Shown here: positions 1 through 9,018 of the stretch, in pieces | How the letters are laid out: each line of letters opens with the position of its first letter | Numbering within the stretch: position 1 is the stretch's first letter | NCBI RefSeq assembly: GCF_900156605.1 | Contig: NZ_FTOA01000012.1 | Span: 1 to 51,534, forward strand | Reading direction: 5' to 3' | DNA length: 51,534 nucleotides | Origin: Insolitispirillum peregrinum | Lineage (GTDB): Bacteria > Pseudomonadota > Alphaproteobacteria > Rhodospirillales > Rhodospirillaceae | The notes under the pieces: generated by a model | What the model was told of the DNA's origin: nothing | Databases searched by the model: none | What the model saw: the letters and a program-made list of their open reading frames with translations, nothing else | Position numbers and translations under genes: made by a program

Positions 1-163
1 CTTGGCTTAAGGATGTGTGCGACAACTGCTCAACTGATCGAGCAACCGCCCACGCATCCCTTCCGTCTCTTCACGATGTCAAACAGCGAACCGTTGCCGG
101 CGAGCCCCGAAGGCCCTGAATTTCTTGACCGTTTGCCTCTCTCGAAGCTCCCCGTCAGCGGGA
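1..163 (-). ncRNA. 5' leader of an rRNA operon (16S gene off the left edge)
   Basis: On the minus strand this stretch follows a strong promoter (170-198) and contains GCTGTTTGACA at 87-77, close to the boxA antitermination motif (TGCTCTTTGACA in many alphaproteobacterial rrn leaders). It continues with the GTGAAG and GGATGCG type sequence that I know from rrn leaders. No credible ORF fits. I infer the leader of an rrn operon whose 16S gene begins left of position 1; the rRNA itself is not visible. Confidence 0.5.
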
Positions 164-169
164 GGTCGG

Positions 170-198
170 TTTCTACCGCTGCATCAGCAGCCTGTCAA
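170..198 (-). promoter_or_regulatory. sigma-70 promoter, proximal rrn promoter (P2)
   Basis: Minus strand: -35 TTGACA (198-193, perfect consensus), 17-bp spacer, -10 TAGAAA (175-170), then a GC-rich discriminator (CCGACCTCCCGC), as expected for stringently controlled rRNA promoters. An A8 tract just upstream of the -35 (about 203-213) resembles an UP element. Inferred start of transcription is near 163. Confidence 0.55.
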
Positions 199-367
199 CC
201 GTTTTTTTTCATCGCTTCGTCACTTTTCAGTTCGTCGCCGCAGCGTCCAACCTCATCGTTCCGAAACCGCTCACCGTGTCCGCCAGACCATTGTCACAAT
301 CGGCTAACCCGTTGAACTTCCCGGCGTTTTCAGCGTCGTTGCCGTCGCCCTCATCGTCGGGAGGCGC

Positions 368-396
368 TTTGTACTGCCGCAGACCAACACCGTCAA
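368..396 (-). promoter_or_regulatory. sigma-70 promoter, distal rrn promoter (P1)
   Basis: Minus strand: -35 TTGACG (396-391), exactly 17 bp, -10 TACAAA (373-368), followed by the GC-rich discriminator GCGCCTCCCG. A T6/A6 tract at 401-413 sits where an UP element would be. It lies about 200 bp upstream of the second promoter with the same geometry, the usual tandem rrn arrangement. Confidence 0.45.
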
Positions 397-518
397 CACC
401 TTTTTTCAAAAAAGTTCAAATCGCCCGGAAAACCCGATACGAAAAGCGGTACCCACGCGCGGCCTGATGATCTACACCTGCTGTTTCTCCACACCGATAT
501 AAGGACGCCAGACAGGCG

Positions 519-1637
519 ATGAGCGCTGATTCCGATTTTGAAATTCTGCTGGTGACGGTTCCCGGACTGGAGGCCATTCTGTGCGCAGAGGCCAAAGCCC
601 TCGGCTTTCGCTCTCCGGCGGTGATGACCGGCGGCGTCACCGTGCGCGGAGACTGGCGGGATGTCTGGCGGGCGAATCTGTGCTTGCGCGGCGTCAGCAA
701 GGTGCTGATCCGGGTTGGCAGCTTCCCGGTGGCCCATCTGGCGCAACTGGACAAGCGTGCCCGCCGCTTCCCGTGGCAGGACTTTCTGTCTCCGACGGTG
801 CCGGTCCGCGTCGAAGCCACCTGTAAGGCATCGCGCATTTACCATGCGGGCGCGACCAAGGAACGCATCGAACGCGCCATCACCGAAGAACTCGGAGCCC
901 CGATTGATGAGGATGCCGACCTGTGCATCAAGGTTCGCCTGCACAATGACCTGTGTACCATCAGCCTTGATAGCTCGGGCGACGGCCTGCACAAGCGCGG
1001 CCACAAGGAAGCGGTCAACAAGGCCCCGATGCGCGAAACGATGGCCGCCCTGTTCCTGCGCCAGTGCGGCTTTACCGGCACCGAGCCGGTCTGTGACCTG
1101 ATGTGTGGGTCCGGGACCTTCCCGATCGAGGCCGCCGAGATTGCCGCCAACCTGTGGCCGGGGCGGTCGCGGCACTTTGCCTTTGAGACTCTGCCGAGCT
1201 TTGACGCCTCTGCGTGGCAGGCCCTGAAGGACAGTGCCAAACCACGTCAGCCGACCCATCATTATTTTGGCAGCGACCGCGACCCCGGTGCCATCCGCAT
1301 CAGTCAGGAAAACGCCGAGCGGGCGGGGGTCAGCGCCTATACAGACTTCCGCCACAGCACCATCAGCGAGGCCCAGCGCCCGGACGGCCCGCCGGGTCTG
1401 GTAATTCTCAATCCGCCCTATGGGACTCGACTGGGGGACAAAAAGAAGCTCGGTGGCCTGTATCGCAGCATTGGCCAAACCCTGAGCAGTCGGTTCCAGG
1501 GCTGGCGAATCGGGCTGATCACCAGCGACCAGAGTCTGGCCAAAGCCACCGGCCTGCCCTTTACCACTCCGCATGCGCCGGTCCTGCATGGCGGCCTGCG
1601 CGTGACCCTGTACACTACGTCGCCGTTGGCAGAATAA
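519..1637 (+). CDS. THUMP-domain class I rRNA methyltransferase (RlmL/YcbY-like)
   Basis: Predicted SAM-dependent guanine-N2 methyltransferase of 23S rRNA, 372 residues, cytoplasmic. An N-terminal THUMP-type RNA-binding region (about residues 40-150) is followed by a Rossmann methyltransferase domain with the SAM loop CDLMCGSGTFPIEAA (from about 192) and the N6/N2-methylase motif NPPYGTRLG (N298). It matches the N-terminal half of enterobacterial RlmKL; the RlmK half is absent, as is usual outside gammaproteobacteria. ATG at 519 has only a weak ribosome site. It is transcribed away from the apparent rrn promoters, so an rRNA-modifying enzyme lies beside an rRNA operon. Exact target base is inferred from the family only. 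Confidence 0.85.
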   Translation: MSADSDFEILLVTVPGLEAILCAEAKALGFRSPAVMTGGVTVRGDWRDVWRANLCLRGVSKVLIRVGSFPVAHLAQLDKRARRFPWQDFLSPTVPVRVEATCKASRIYHAGATKERIERAITEELGAPIDEDADLCIKVRLHNDLCTISLDSSGDGLHKRGHKEAVNKAPMRETMAALFLRQCGFTGTEPVCDLMCGSGTFPIEAAEIAANLWPGRSRHFAFETLPSFDASAWQALKDSAKPRQPTHHYFGSDRDPGAIRISQENAERAGVSAYTDFRHSTISEAQRPDGPPGLVILNPPYGTRLGDKKKLGGLYRSIGQTLSSRFQGWRIGLITSDQSLAKATGLPFTTPHAPVLHGGLRVTLYTTSPLAE

Positions 1638-1644
1638 ACATCAA

Positions 1645-1672
1645 CAGGCCCGCGAGTCGCCTCGCGGGCCTG
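1645..1672. terminator. Bidirectional hairpin between convergent genes
   Basis: Perfect 12-bp stem (CAGGCCCGCGAG / CTCGCGGGCCTG) with a 4-nt loop, in the 40 bp between two convergent stop codons. There is no U tract, so it may act as an mRNA end-stabilising hairpin as much as an intrinsic terminator. Confidence 0.6.
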
Positions 1673-1677
1673 CATGA

Positions 1678-3765
1678 TTACAGACTGCGGATATGGGCGA
1701 AGAACTCGTCCACCTGCGCCCGCATCATTTCAGACTGGCGGGCCAGTTCCGCCGCCGCCGCCAGCACCTGCGTGGCACTGTCGCCGGTTTCACGCGCTCC
1801 CTCGGTGACGCTGATCACGCTGTTCGAGACGTCCTGTGTGCCGCGCGCCGCTTCGCTGACATTGCTGGCAATCTGGCGAGTTGCCATTCCTTGTTCGTCC
1901 ACCGCCCCGGCGATGTCCTGCGCCAGCGCGTTCACTTCCCCGATCACGCTGCTGATGTCGCGGATGGCACTGACCACGTCGCCCGACACCCCTTGAATGG
2001 CGGTGATCTGAGCGGCAATCCGACTGGTTGCCTGGGCCGTCTGGTTGGCCAGCCCCTTCACTTCGTTGGCAACCACCGCAAAGCCCTTGCCCGCATCGCC
2101 AGCGCGAGCAGCCTCGATGGTGGCATTCAGGGCCAACAGGTTGGTCTGACTGGCAATGGTGTTGATCAACTCGACAATCTGGGAAATGGTCCCGGTCGCT
2201 TCGACCAGCGACTGAACCGTCTGATCGGTCAGGTCGGCCGCCTGCTGCGCGCGGGTGGCAACGGTCTGCGACTGCATCACCCGCTCACTGATATGCGCAA
2301 TCGAGGTCGCCAGCAGGTCGGTCGAACTGGCAACACTGCGCACATTGGCCGATGCCTGTTCCGTCGCGCTGGCAGCACAGGTTGCCTCCAGCGCCGACCG
2401 TTCAGCGGTGGTGGACAGGGCTTGCGCCGTTGCTTCCAGCTCGGTTGCCGCCGAGGTGACTGTTCCCAGAACACCGATCAGCTCGCGGTCAAAGGCCTCA
2501 AGCAGCGCCTCCATCCGGTGTGTTCTCTGTTCCAGAGCCTCGGTGGTGGCCTGCTGAGCCTCCTCCAGACGCTGGCGTTCCTGCGCGTTATGCCGGAAAA
2601 CCACCACCGCCCTGGCCATCTCCCCGACTTCATCCCGCCGTTCGGCACCGGGAATATCACTCACCATGGTGCCGTCAGCCAAAGCCTTCATCGCTCCGGC
2701 CATCGCCAGCAGCGGCGTTGCCAGCCGCCGCTTCAGCATCTGGCGCATCACCACCACCAGCAGAACAGACGCCAGCAGCGCAGCCACTCCGACCGACAGG
2801 CTGAACTGTTGCAGCGGCTCGAACGCCTTGCTCTGCGGGATGGTCAGCGCCAAATACCACGTCACGTTTGGCAGATGGATGGGGAAAAACTGGATCAGAT
2901 CATCGCCAGCAGCCCCGCTGGCATCCTGCATTTGCGCGGAAATGGTCGGTGTCAGGGCGGGATACAGCTCCTTCAGTGGTTTGTTGATCAACTCCATGGT
3001 CGGATGGATCAAAATGTTGCCATCGGCATTGACCACAAAAGCCTGCCCCGACGGGTCAAGTTTGGCCTCGGCCAACATCCCCACCAGATCGCGGATGGCA
3101 AAATCAACCCCGGCGACCCCTTCCAGCGTGCCAGCGCGCATGATCGGAGCCGCAGCGGTCAGCGTCAGAGCCTGCGACGAAGCCCCGATATAGGGCGAGG
3201 TGATCACCGCCTTGCCGTTCTTTTGCGCCAACTGGTACCAACCCCGCTTGCGCGGGTCATAGCCTTCCGGCTGTTTGCCAGCGGGCGAGCGGAAAAAGGC
3301 TCCGTCTGCCTGATAGCCGACATAGGCCATCTCGAAATTGCTGCCCAACACCTGCGAGGTCAGGGCTGCCTGCATCCGTGCCCGGTCGCCGTCCTTTTCG
3401 ACCACCTGTGCGGCCAGCTCGGTCAGGGCAATCCGGGCCTGTAGCCAGTTCTGGCTGTTCAGGGCCGCCGTCGCCCCCACCGTCGCCATCTTGTCCTGCA
3501 AGGCAGCCCGCAGAGCACGATGCTGGTAGAGGTTGTTATAGACGGTGAACAGGACAAAAACGAGGATCACCACCGCCGACAGGATCAGCAGCAGGCGTCC
3601 AATGATACTTTTGTAAGCTGAAGGCTCTCCGGTGTGGACAGCATGGAAAACGACGGGAATTTCATCCCGTTCCGCCTGAATGACACTCATTCTCTCAAGG
3701 CCCGCGTTGTTTAAGACAATGCTGATGCGGTCCTCGGCAAAGATGCTTGTTTTGTTTCTTTGCAT
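1678..3765 (-). CDS. Methyl-accepting chemotaxis protein, dCache_1 sensor
   Basis: Transmembrane chemoreceptor, 695 residues. Order: short cytoplasmic start, TM1 (about 57-78), periplasmic double-Cache domain (about 80-310), TM2 (about 318-342), HAMP, then the long signalling helix with the hairpin tip [18 protein letters not shown]. The distal Cache pocket has Y-x4-R-x-W-Y (YDPRKRGWY) as in amino-acid receptors, but the following Y-x-D is PYIG, so the Asp that holds the ligand amino group is Gly here; the last motif Asp (GVDF) is kept. The ligand is therefore probably not a standard L-amino acid. ATG at 3765 is used; an internal ATG 25 codons later is possible. No CheR/CheB-tethering pentapeptide is evident at the C-terminus. 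The upstream DNA is AT-rich. Confidence 0.93.
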   Translation of the reverse strand: MQRNKTSIFAEDRISIVLNNAGLERMSVIQAERDEIPVVFHAVHTGEPSAYKSIIGRLLLILSAVVILVFVLFTVYNNLYQHRALRAALQDKMATVGATAALNSQNWLQARIALTELAAQVVEKDGDRARMQAALTSQVLGSNFEMAYVGYQADGAFFRSPAGKQPEGYDPRKRGWYQLAQKNGKAVITSPYIGASSQALTLTAAAPIMRAGTLEGVAGVDFAIRDLVGMLAEAKLDPSGQAFVVNADGNILIHPTMELINKPLKELYPALTPTISAQMQDASGAAGDDLIQFFPIHLPNVTWYLALTIPQSKAFEPLQQFSLSVGVAALLASVLLVVVMRQMLKRRLATPLLAMAGAMKALADGTMVSDIPGAERRDEVGEMARAVVVFRHNAQERQRLEEAQQATTEALEQRTHRMEALLEAFDRELIGVLGTVTSAATELEATAQALSTTAERSALEATCAASATEQASANVRSVASSTDLLATSIAHISERVMQSQTVATRAQQAADLTDQTVQSLVEATGTISQIVELINTIASQTNLLALNATIEAARAGDAGKGFAVVANEVKGLANQTAQATSRIAAQITAIQGVSGDVVSAIRDISSVIGEVNALAQDIAGAVDEQGMATRQIASNVSEAARGTQDVSNSVISVTEGARETGDSATQVLAAAAELARQSEMMRAQVDEFFAHIRSL

Positions 3766-3883
3766 CCAGCCGGAGACTGCTCCCCTTAGGCCCCTTATGT
3801 TTATTTCGTATAGTAGATCATATTTATCAGGAAATCCGTCAATCTATTTTTATTATGATAACATTATACATGTATTTATATAA
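3766..3883. other. AT-rich upstream region of the dCache chemoreceptor
   Basis: About 100 bp of strikingly AT-rich sequence (densest 3800-3883) in a GC-rich genome, directly upstream of the minus-strand chemoreceptor. It must contain that gene's promoter, but I could not pick one -35/-10 pair with confidence. No ORF. Confidence 0.4.
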
Positions 3884-3919
3884 GACAAACGCCCCAACCT
3901 GCCAGTTGGGGCGTTTGTC
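3884..3919 (-). terminator. Terminator hairpin of the degQ-to-ATP12 operon
   Basis: Perfect 15-bp inverted repeat (GACAAACGCCCCAAC / GTTGGGGCGTTTGTC) with a 6-nt loop, about 80 bp beyond the ATP12-family stop codon. On the minus strand it is followed by a T/A-rich run (TTATATAAATA). Confidence 0.6.
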
Positions 3920-3925
3920 GCCTGA

Positions 3926-4000
3926 TCACGGAAAACACTCTCCGTTTTCAGTGCCACATTTTCTGGGCCGGTGACCGTCAACGGTCACCTTGAAAATGCT
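3926..4000 (-). repeat. Dispersed ~75-bp repeat R3, copy 1
   Basis: Read on the minus strand it starts AGCATTTTCAAGGTGACCG, contains the dyad GGTGACCGTTGACGGTCACC, then GAAAATGTGGCACTGAAAA and GAGAGTGTTTTCC. A second copy (roughly 80 percent identical by hand alignment) lies at 48,921-48,996 on the plus strand. Both copies begin within about one base of a stop codon. Function unknown; a palindromic intergenic element of REP type is the simplest reading. Confidence 0.6.
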
Positions 4001-4777
4001 TTAGCCCTGCGAAGAGTCGCAGCGATGATGTGCAGCACCGGAATCACTGGCGCCCTCCCCGCTCTGGCTACGAGCCAGCAACAAGAATTGCGACGCCGAC
4101 GCCAGTTCCTGCCGCAGCCGCTCGCGCCGGTCGTCGGCTTCCCAGTCATGGCCCCACTGTTCGGCCTGATACAGCTCGTCCACCACCGCCACCGTAAAGG
4201 CCTGTTCGGCGTTCAGGCGGCCATGGATCACCGCCAGTCCAACCAGCAGCGATGAAACCCCCGGTGCGATGACCTGAAAGGCCGCCAGTTCCTCGGGGCT
4301 CATCGCCGCCAGCGCGGCGGCGATCGCCGCCCGCACCGGTTCTGGTTGGCTGACCGGCATGATGCCGCTGGTCTGCTGCCAGCTCACCCCGAAACGCTCG
4401 GCGGCCCACTGGGTCACCGGCGACCAGGCGGCATGCTGGCGATCCACCAGATCCTGCGGACCATCGGCGTAATAGCACAGGGCATCACCGTCGATATGGG
4501 CCAGCAGTTCATCTTCAATCGCCGCCCGCAAGGGCACCATCCGGTCCTGAGCGGTATTGGCCAACTGGGTCAGCGGCATCGAGAACGGGTCGAGGAATTC
4601 CCCCTGCGCCCGCCATTCGTCCGCCACGCCCTCGGCCAGAGCCTGGCTACACAGGCGGAGCACATTCTTTGACGGAGCCTTGACCGGGCGGCCATCAAGG
4701 GCAATGCCATAACCACCTTCGGGCAGTTCCACCACTGCCACCTCTTTCCAGAACCGCCGGGGACGTTGCGTTGACAC
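4001..4777 (-). CDS. ATP12 family F1-ATPase assembly chaperone
   Basis: 258-residue cytoplasmic chaperone of the ATP12 family, known from mitochondria and alphaproteobacteria to bind the alpha subunit of F1-ATP synthase before hexamer assembly. Visible family features are the N-terminal RRFWKEV and GYGIALDGRPVKAPS blocks, the central ALCYYADGPQDLVDRQ block and the PVTQWAAERFG segment. ATG at 4777 lies 33 bp after asmA. It is the last gene of a seven- or eight-gene minus-strand operon; ATP12 next to rluC-type and HAD genes is a recurrent alphaproteobacterial arrangement. Length is normal. Confidence 0.92.
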   Translation of the reverse strand: MSTQRPRRFWKEVAVVELPEGGYGIALDGRPVKAPSKNVLRLCSQALAEGVADEWRAQGEFLDPFSMPLTQLANTAQDRMVPLRAAIEDELLAHIDGDALCYYADGPQDLVDRQHAAWSPVTQWAAERFGVSWQQTSGIMPVSQPEPVRAAIAAALAAMSPEELAAFQVIAPGVSSLLVGLAVIHGRLNAEQAFTVAVVDELYQAEQWGHDWEADDRRERLRQELASASQFLLLARSQSGEGASDSGAAHHRCDSSQG

Positions 4778-4810
4778 CGCTACTCACTCCTTCATCAAAA
4801 ATCGGCGCGG

Positions 4811-6919
4811 TTACTGGCCGAACAGCCCCCCCAGTCCCTTGGTCACGCCGTTCAGCACTCCGCTGCTGCCGCTTTGTTTAGCGTCTTTGCTGCCGCTTTG
4901 GGAAGAGCTGCTTGCGGCCTTTTCGCCCAGCGCCACCTTGCACGGCTCGGCCTCCTGACTCGAACGGTCGATCAGGGCCTCGGCCAGCAGACTGGTTCCG
5001 CCGGTTGCCAGCGCCCCGACCACCGAACCGACGTTACGCATCACACCTTCGGCATCAATGCCGATTTTGGGGTCGGCATAGGTGCCTTGCAGACGGATCA
5101 TCTCGGCCAGCTTGCCTGCCGAAATGCCGACGCCCTCACGGGCATAGGGACGCACGGCGATATCCAGCGTTTCCGCTCCCAGCTTGCTTTCCCCCGACGA
5201 CACCACATTCATTTTGGTGGTCTGGAAGGCAATCTGCTTGTCCCAGGTAGCAACGCCATTGACGGCTTTCAGGTTGACCACCCCACAACTGAGATCGGTA
5301 TAGGGCTGGCGTTCACTGAACGGGTTCATCCGTTCCGAAATCTGGTTGAGGATATCGGCCCCGGCCCAGTCGAGCAGCGAGTTGTGGATTTTTCCCTCGC
5401 CCACCGTCACCAGCACCGAGCCATTCAGCGAGCCAGCCAGTGCCGCCACGCTGTTGCCTTGCCCGACCAGCTTCAGTTTGGCGCTGGTCGGCGAGCCGGT
5501 CAGCAGGTCCGGGCGCTTGATCTGCTCGAACAGCTTGCCCAGGATCACCTTGTCGGCAGTAATCGTCAGGTCGGCTTTGGCGCTTTTGCCGCCTGAGGCA
5601 TCAATGACACCTTCGGCCTTCACCTGCCCATCGCCCAACCGTGCCGCCACCGGAGCCAGCTTCAGCACGCCATTGCTCAGCGTCCCTTTCACCGAAATCC
5701 CGGCAATTTCGATCCCGCTGGGCAGAATGGTCTTGTCGATCGCCAGATCCACCACAGCATCGGCCAATTTCAGCGACGACAGCGGCAAGGGATCGGCAGG
5801 CAGCACCCGACCTCCCTTGGCTTTTTCCTTCGGTGATCCGGCATCCAGCCCCTTTTCGACCGCCTGTTTCGCCTGCGCGGCCTGTTCGGGCAACATCTCC
5901 TGCAGGTCCAGCAGCGGAGCCTGCACCGTGGCCTTCACCTGCGGGCGCGCCCCGTCCAGCGCCACGCTAACATCACCTTTGGCGCTGCTTTTGCCGACCG
6001 TCAGCGACAGGGCGCTGGCAGTCCATGCCGTGCCGCCGCCCTTCAGTTGGGTGGCAAGGGTCACCGGCGGCATTTTGGGCAGCTCACCGACCAGCGGCTT
6101 CAGCCCGTCAAGGCTTTTGGCCCCCAGCGTCACCGCCAGATCAACCCCTTTGGCCGCCATCGGCTCGGCAATGCTGCCCTTGGCACCGAGATCAATCCCG
6201 GCCAGCGTTCCGGTCAGGTCAATCGGATAGGGGGCCGTCCCGTTCAGGGCTGCAATCGCCCCGACGGTGCCGGTCAGCTTGAACGCAACCGCCCCATAGG
6301 CACCATCAAGGGCGATTTTCAGCGGGTCAGAGGTGCCCTTGGCATCGGCGCTCAGGCTGGCAAGGCTGAGGATGTCTTCGGTTCCGGCATCCAGATCACG
6401 ATAGATCACCCGCGCCTGTTCAATTTTCACCGATTGCAGGGCTGGCAGCGGCATGGCCCCGGCAGGAGCAGGAGTGGATGCAGTGGAAGCGGGAACGGGC
6501 GTGCTGGCCGGTGGTGCTGCCGGTTTGGCGGTGTCAAAGCTCCAGTTGACCTTGCCACCCTTCTTTTCCAGCACGATGGTCGGCTTGATCAGCACCAGAC
6601 GGGTGACATTCAGCGTGCCGCCCAGCGCCGCCATCAGGTCTACTTCGGCCTCGAACCGCTCGACCCCGACCATCGTCGGAGTGGCGCTCCACGGGGCATT
6701 GGCAAAGGACACCCCGTTGACCACCACCGCAGGCGTCAGGCCGATCGACAGCGACAGATCGCCCTTGATGTCCAGTTTGCGGCCCGTTGCCTGCTCGACC
6801 TGAGCCGCAATCTCGCCCTTGTACTTGTTGACATCAATCGACATCAGCAGAGCAGCACCGGCTGCCCCCACGACGACGATACCGCCACCGACAATGGCCA
6901 GAATCGTTGTAATCCGCAT
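4811..6919 (-). CDS. AsmA family protein
   Basis: 702 residues. One N-terminal membrane anchor (about residues 5-27), then a long periplasmic beta-rich region of AsmA type, with an Ala/Pro linker (about 135-155) and a C-terminal AsmA-like block where family members end (SSGESKLGAETLDIAVRPY). Members of this family are bridge-like proteins implicated in phospholipid traffic between the two membranes and in outer-membrane assembly. The C-terminal 40 residues are Ser/Gly/Lys-rich. The gene sits between the HAD phosphatase (40 bp upstream) and ATP12 (33 bp downstream). Function of this member is inferred from the family alone. Confidence 0.85.
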   Translation of the reverse strand: MRITTILAIVGGGIVVVGAAGAALLMSIDVNKYKGEIAAQVEQATGRKLDIKGDLSLSIGLTPAVVVNGVSFANAPWSATPTMVGVERFEAEVDLMAALGGTLNVTRLVLIKPTIVLEKKGGKVNWSFDTAKPAAPPASTPVPASTASTPAPAGAMPLPALQSVKIEQARVIYRDLDAGTEDILSLASLSADAKGTSDPLKIALDGAYGAVAFKLTGTVGAIAALNGTAPYPIDLTGTLAGIDLGAKGSIAEPMAAKGVDLAVTLGAKSLDGLKPLVGELPKMPPVTLATQLKGGGTAWTASALSLTVGKSSAKGDVSVALDGARPQVKATVQAPLLDLQEMLPEQAAQAKQAVEKGLDAGSPKEKAKGGRVLPADPLPLSSLKLADAVVDLAIDKTILPSGIEIAGISVKGTLSNGVLKLAPVAARLGDGQVKAEGVIDASGGKSAKADLTITADKVILGKLFEQIKRPDLLTGSPTSAKLKLVGQGNSVAALAGSLNGSVLVTVGEGKIHNSLLDWAGADILNQISERMNPFSERQPYTDLSCGVVNLKAVNGVATWDKQIAFQTTKMNVVSSGESKLGAETLDIAVRPYAREGVGISAGKLAEMIRLQGTYADPKIGIDAEGVMRNVGSVVGALATGGTSLLAEALIDRSSQEAEPCKVALGEKAASSSSQSGSKDAKQSGSSGVLNGVTKGLGGLFGQ

Positions 6920-6958
6920 GGGATGTCCCCTTTGCCTGGGGCCACCCCATGCCGGTCC

Positions 6959-7639
6959 TCAGCCCGGGGTGGCCGTGAGAGAGGAAACGGCGGCGGTCAG
7001 ACCGTCGAACGTTTCCAGCACGATATGGGCACCGCTGCGCCACAGGTCATCAGGGGCATGGTTGCCCCACGAGACGCCAACCGCCCCGACCCGCGCCGCA
7101 CGCGCCATTTGAATGTCAAAGGTGGTATCGCCCACCATCACTGTATGGTGGGGTTCGCATCCTGTATTAGCAAGGGCTTGATGAATCATCGACGGATGCG
7201 GCTTGCCCGGTCCGTCATCGGCGGTGTGCAGGGTAACAAAGCATCCCTCGAACCCGTGACGCTCGACAAAGCTGTCCAGCCCACGACGGCTTTTGCCGGT
7301 GGCCAGCCCCAGCAACCAGCCCTGCCCGGCCATCTCCGCGATGATTTCGCGGGTGCCGGGGAACAGGTGTTCCTGATGGTCCGGCGACGAGCGCAGGGCC
7401 ATGAAGGCCTGTTTGTAGTGCTCGGCCACCTGTTCATGGATATCGAGCGGATGGTCTGGCAGCGACTGCGCCACCGCTTCGACCAGTGACAGCCCGATCC
7501 CGCGCCGGACACAGGCCTCGGGCGGTCGGGTCACCCCGACCACATCACAGGCGGTGTGCATCGCCTGCACGATATTGTGCAGACTGTCCACCAGCGTCCC
7601 GTCGATATCGAGCAGCACCAGCCGTAACGGATCGCCCAT
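6959..7639 (-). CDS. HAD-IA hydrolase, phosphoglycolate phosphatase-like
   Basis: 226 residues from ATG 7639, which has AAGGGG 8 nt upstream; a GTG nine bases earlier is less likely. Class IA HAD phosphatase: nucleophile motif DIDGTLVDS, motif II LGLATGKS, Lys in GPGKPHPS and the acidic motif VGDTTFDIQMA. Gph-like members hydrolyse 2-phosphoglycolate or small sugar phosphates. It begins 12 bp after the pseudouridine synthase stop codon and is almost certainly co-transcribed with it. The substrate cannot be told from the sequence. Confidence 0.88.
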   Translation of the reverse strand: MGDPLRLVLLDIDGTLVDSLHNIVQAMHTACDVVGVTRPPEACVRRGIGLSLVEAVAQSLPDHPLDIHEQVAEHYKQAFMALRSSPDHQEHLFPGTREIIAEMAGQGWLLGLATGKSRRGLDSFVERHGFEGCFVTLHTADDGPGKPHPSMIHQALANTGCEPHHTVMVGDTTFDIQMARAARVGAVGVSWGNHAPDDLWRSGAHIVLETFDGLTAAVSSLTATPG

Positions 7640-7651
7640 CACCAACACCCC

Positions 7652-8638
7652 TTACACATCATCATCATCACGGGCAAAAACGTCGCCAGCCCGGTCGATG
7701 TCAAAATCAAAGAACTCAAAGCTCTCTTCCATGTGCTTGGGCAACGGTGCCAACACACGGATGCGGCCGCCTTCGGGGTGCGGGATGTCAATCGCCCGGG
7801 CGTGCAGATGCAGTTTGCGCGAGACCTGCCCCTGCAACTGCTTTTCCGGGTCGCCATACTTGCCGTCACCGGCCATCGGCGTGCCCAGATAGGCCATATG
7901 CACACGCAACTGGTGGGTACGACCGGTGCGCGGTTCCATCTGCACCCAGGCAACTTTACGGGCGGCGCTGTCGATCACCTTGAAATCGGTGACGGCGGTC
8001 TGGCCTTCATAGGGGTTGACCTCCATCCGCTCGCCATGGGCGCCTTCCATCTTGGCAATCGGAGCCTTGATGGTGCCATCCGGCGGGTTGGGCATTCCCA
8101 CCACCAGACCCCAGTAAATTTTACGGGCGTCACGGCTCTTGAACGCCTTGGCCAGCGCGGCGGCAGCCGAAGCGGTGCGCCCCAGCACCAGCACGCCAGA
8201 GGTGTCCTTGTCCAGACGATGGACCAGCCGGGGCCGTTCGGCGGCATCAAAGCGCAGCGCGTCCAGCATGCCGTCCAGATGGCGGGTCATACCGGTACCG
8301 CCCTGTGTCGCCAGCCCGGCGGGCTTGTCGATCACCAGCACCAGATCGTCCTTGTACAGCACCCGGCCTTGCAGCATGGCGGCGTCTTCGGCGGCAACGG
8401 TGTCGCGGACCTTCGGCGGCGGCGCATCGGACAGGTCGCCCAGCGGCGGAACACGGATGGTCTGCCCGCGTTCCAGACGCTGGTTGGACTTGGCGCGCTT
8501 GCCGTCCACCCGCACCTGACCGGTCCGCAACAGCTTTTCCAGACGACCATGGGCCACCTGCGGGTAATGGCGCTTGAACCAGCGGTCCAGACGCAGGTCG
8601 CCTTCGTCAGCGGCCACGGTCATAAGCTCTACAGTCAT
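7652..8638 (-). CDS. RluA family pseudouridine synthase (RluC/RluD type)
   Basis: 328 residues. An N-terminal S4 RNA-binding domain (about 10-70, DLRLDRWFKRHYPQ) precedes an RsuA/RluA catalytic domain with the family motif RLVHRLDKDTSGVLVLG, where the first Asp after HRL is the nucleophile. It makes pseudouridine in 23S rRNA. The start ATG at 8638 overlaps the crcB stop as ATGA; the reading frame stays open for 91 codons upstream inside crcB and that part is not coding. A second ATG five codons on is an alternative. Confidence 0.92.
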   Translation of the reverse strand: MTVELMTVAADEGDLRLDRWFKRHYPQVAHGRLEKLLRTGQVRVDGKRAKSNQRLERGQTIRVPPLGDLSDAPPPKVRDTVAAEDAAMLQGRVLYKDDLVLVIDKPAGLATQGGTGMTRHLDGMLDALRFDAAERPRLVHRLDKDTSGVLVLGRTASAAAALAKAFKSRDARKIYWGLVVGMPNPPDGTIKAPIAKMEGAHGERMEVNPYEGQTAVTDFKVIDSAARKVAWVQMEPRTGRTHQLRVHMAYLGTPMAGDGKYGDPEKQLQGQVSRKLHLHARAIDIPHPEGGRIRVLAPLPKHMEESFEFFDFDIDRAGDVFARDDDDV

Positions 8639-9018
8639 AGTACTCCCCAACGGACAACCGCCAATCCCGCGTACAGGGCTGCAATTCCCAGCCCCACCGA
8701 TACGGCGCCATAAAGGCAGGCCAATACCACATCGCGATTGATCAGGGTGACCATATCCAGCGAAAAAGTCGAAAAAGTGGTGAATCCCCCCAGAATGCCG
8801 ACGAACAGAAAGGCCCGTAACGGTTCCGGGAAATTGAACTTGCGGGCAGCCAGCTCGGCCAGCACACCCATGATGAACGACCCCAGCAGGTTGACGAACA
8901 CCGTCCCCCACGGGAAACCACTGCCCAGCCAGCGCCCCAGCAGGGTGACACTGACATAGCGCAGCAACGAGCCAAAAGCGCCCCCGGCGACCACCGCCGC
9001 CATCACCGGAATGTTCAT
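8635..9018 (-). CDS. crcB: Fluoride efflux channel CrcB/Fluc
   Basis: 127-residue, four-helix membrane protein that exports fluoride as an antiparallel dimer. Family marks: GGAFGSLLRY at the N-terminus, GTVFVNLLGSFIMG in helix 2 and GILGGFTTFSTFSLD with the phenylalanine/threonine track in helix 3. Only one crcB copy is present, consistent with a homodimer. The start overlaps the rarA stop and the stop overlaps the next gene's start, each by 4 bp, so translation is probably coupled. There is no room for a fluoride riboswitch, so expression follows the operon. Confidence 0.95.
   Translation of the reverse strand: MNIPVMAAVVAGGAFGSLLRYVSVTLLGRWLGSGFPWGTVFVNLLGSFIMGVLAELAARKFNFPEPLRAFLFVGILGGFTTFSTFSLDMVTLINRDVVLACLYGAVSVGLGIAALYAGLAVVRWGVL

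Noticed and set aside
393..1589. Long minus-strand ORF of 398 codons opposite the rRNA methyltransferase
   Set aside because: It is the antisense shadow of a well-conserved gene and has no recognisable protein signature; several similar long antisense frames (for example 1693-3444, 38021-39085, 39130-40626) are shadows for the same reason.
8639..8911. N-terminal extension of the pseudouridine synthase
   Set aside because: The 91 extra codons lie wholly within crcB and lack family similarity; the ATGA overlap start fits the operon.
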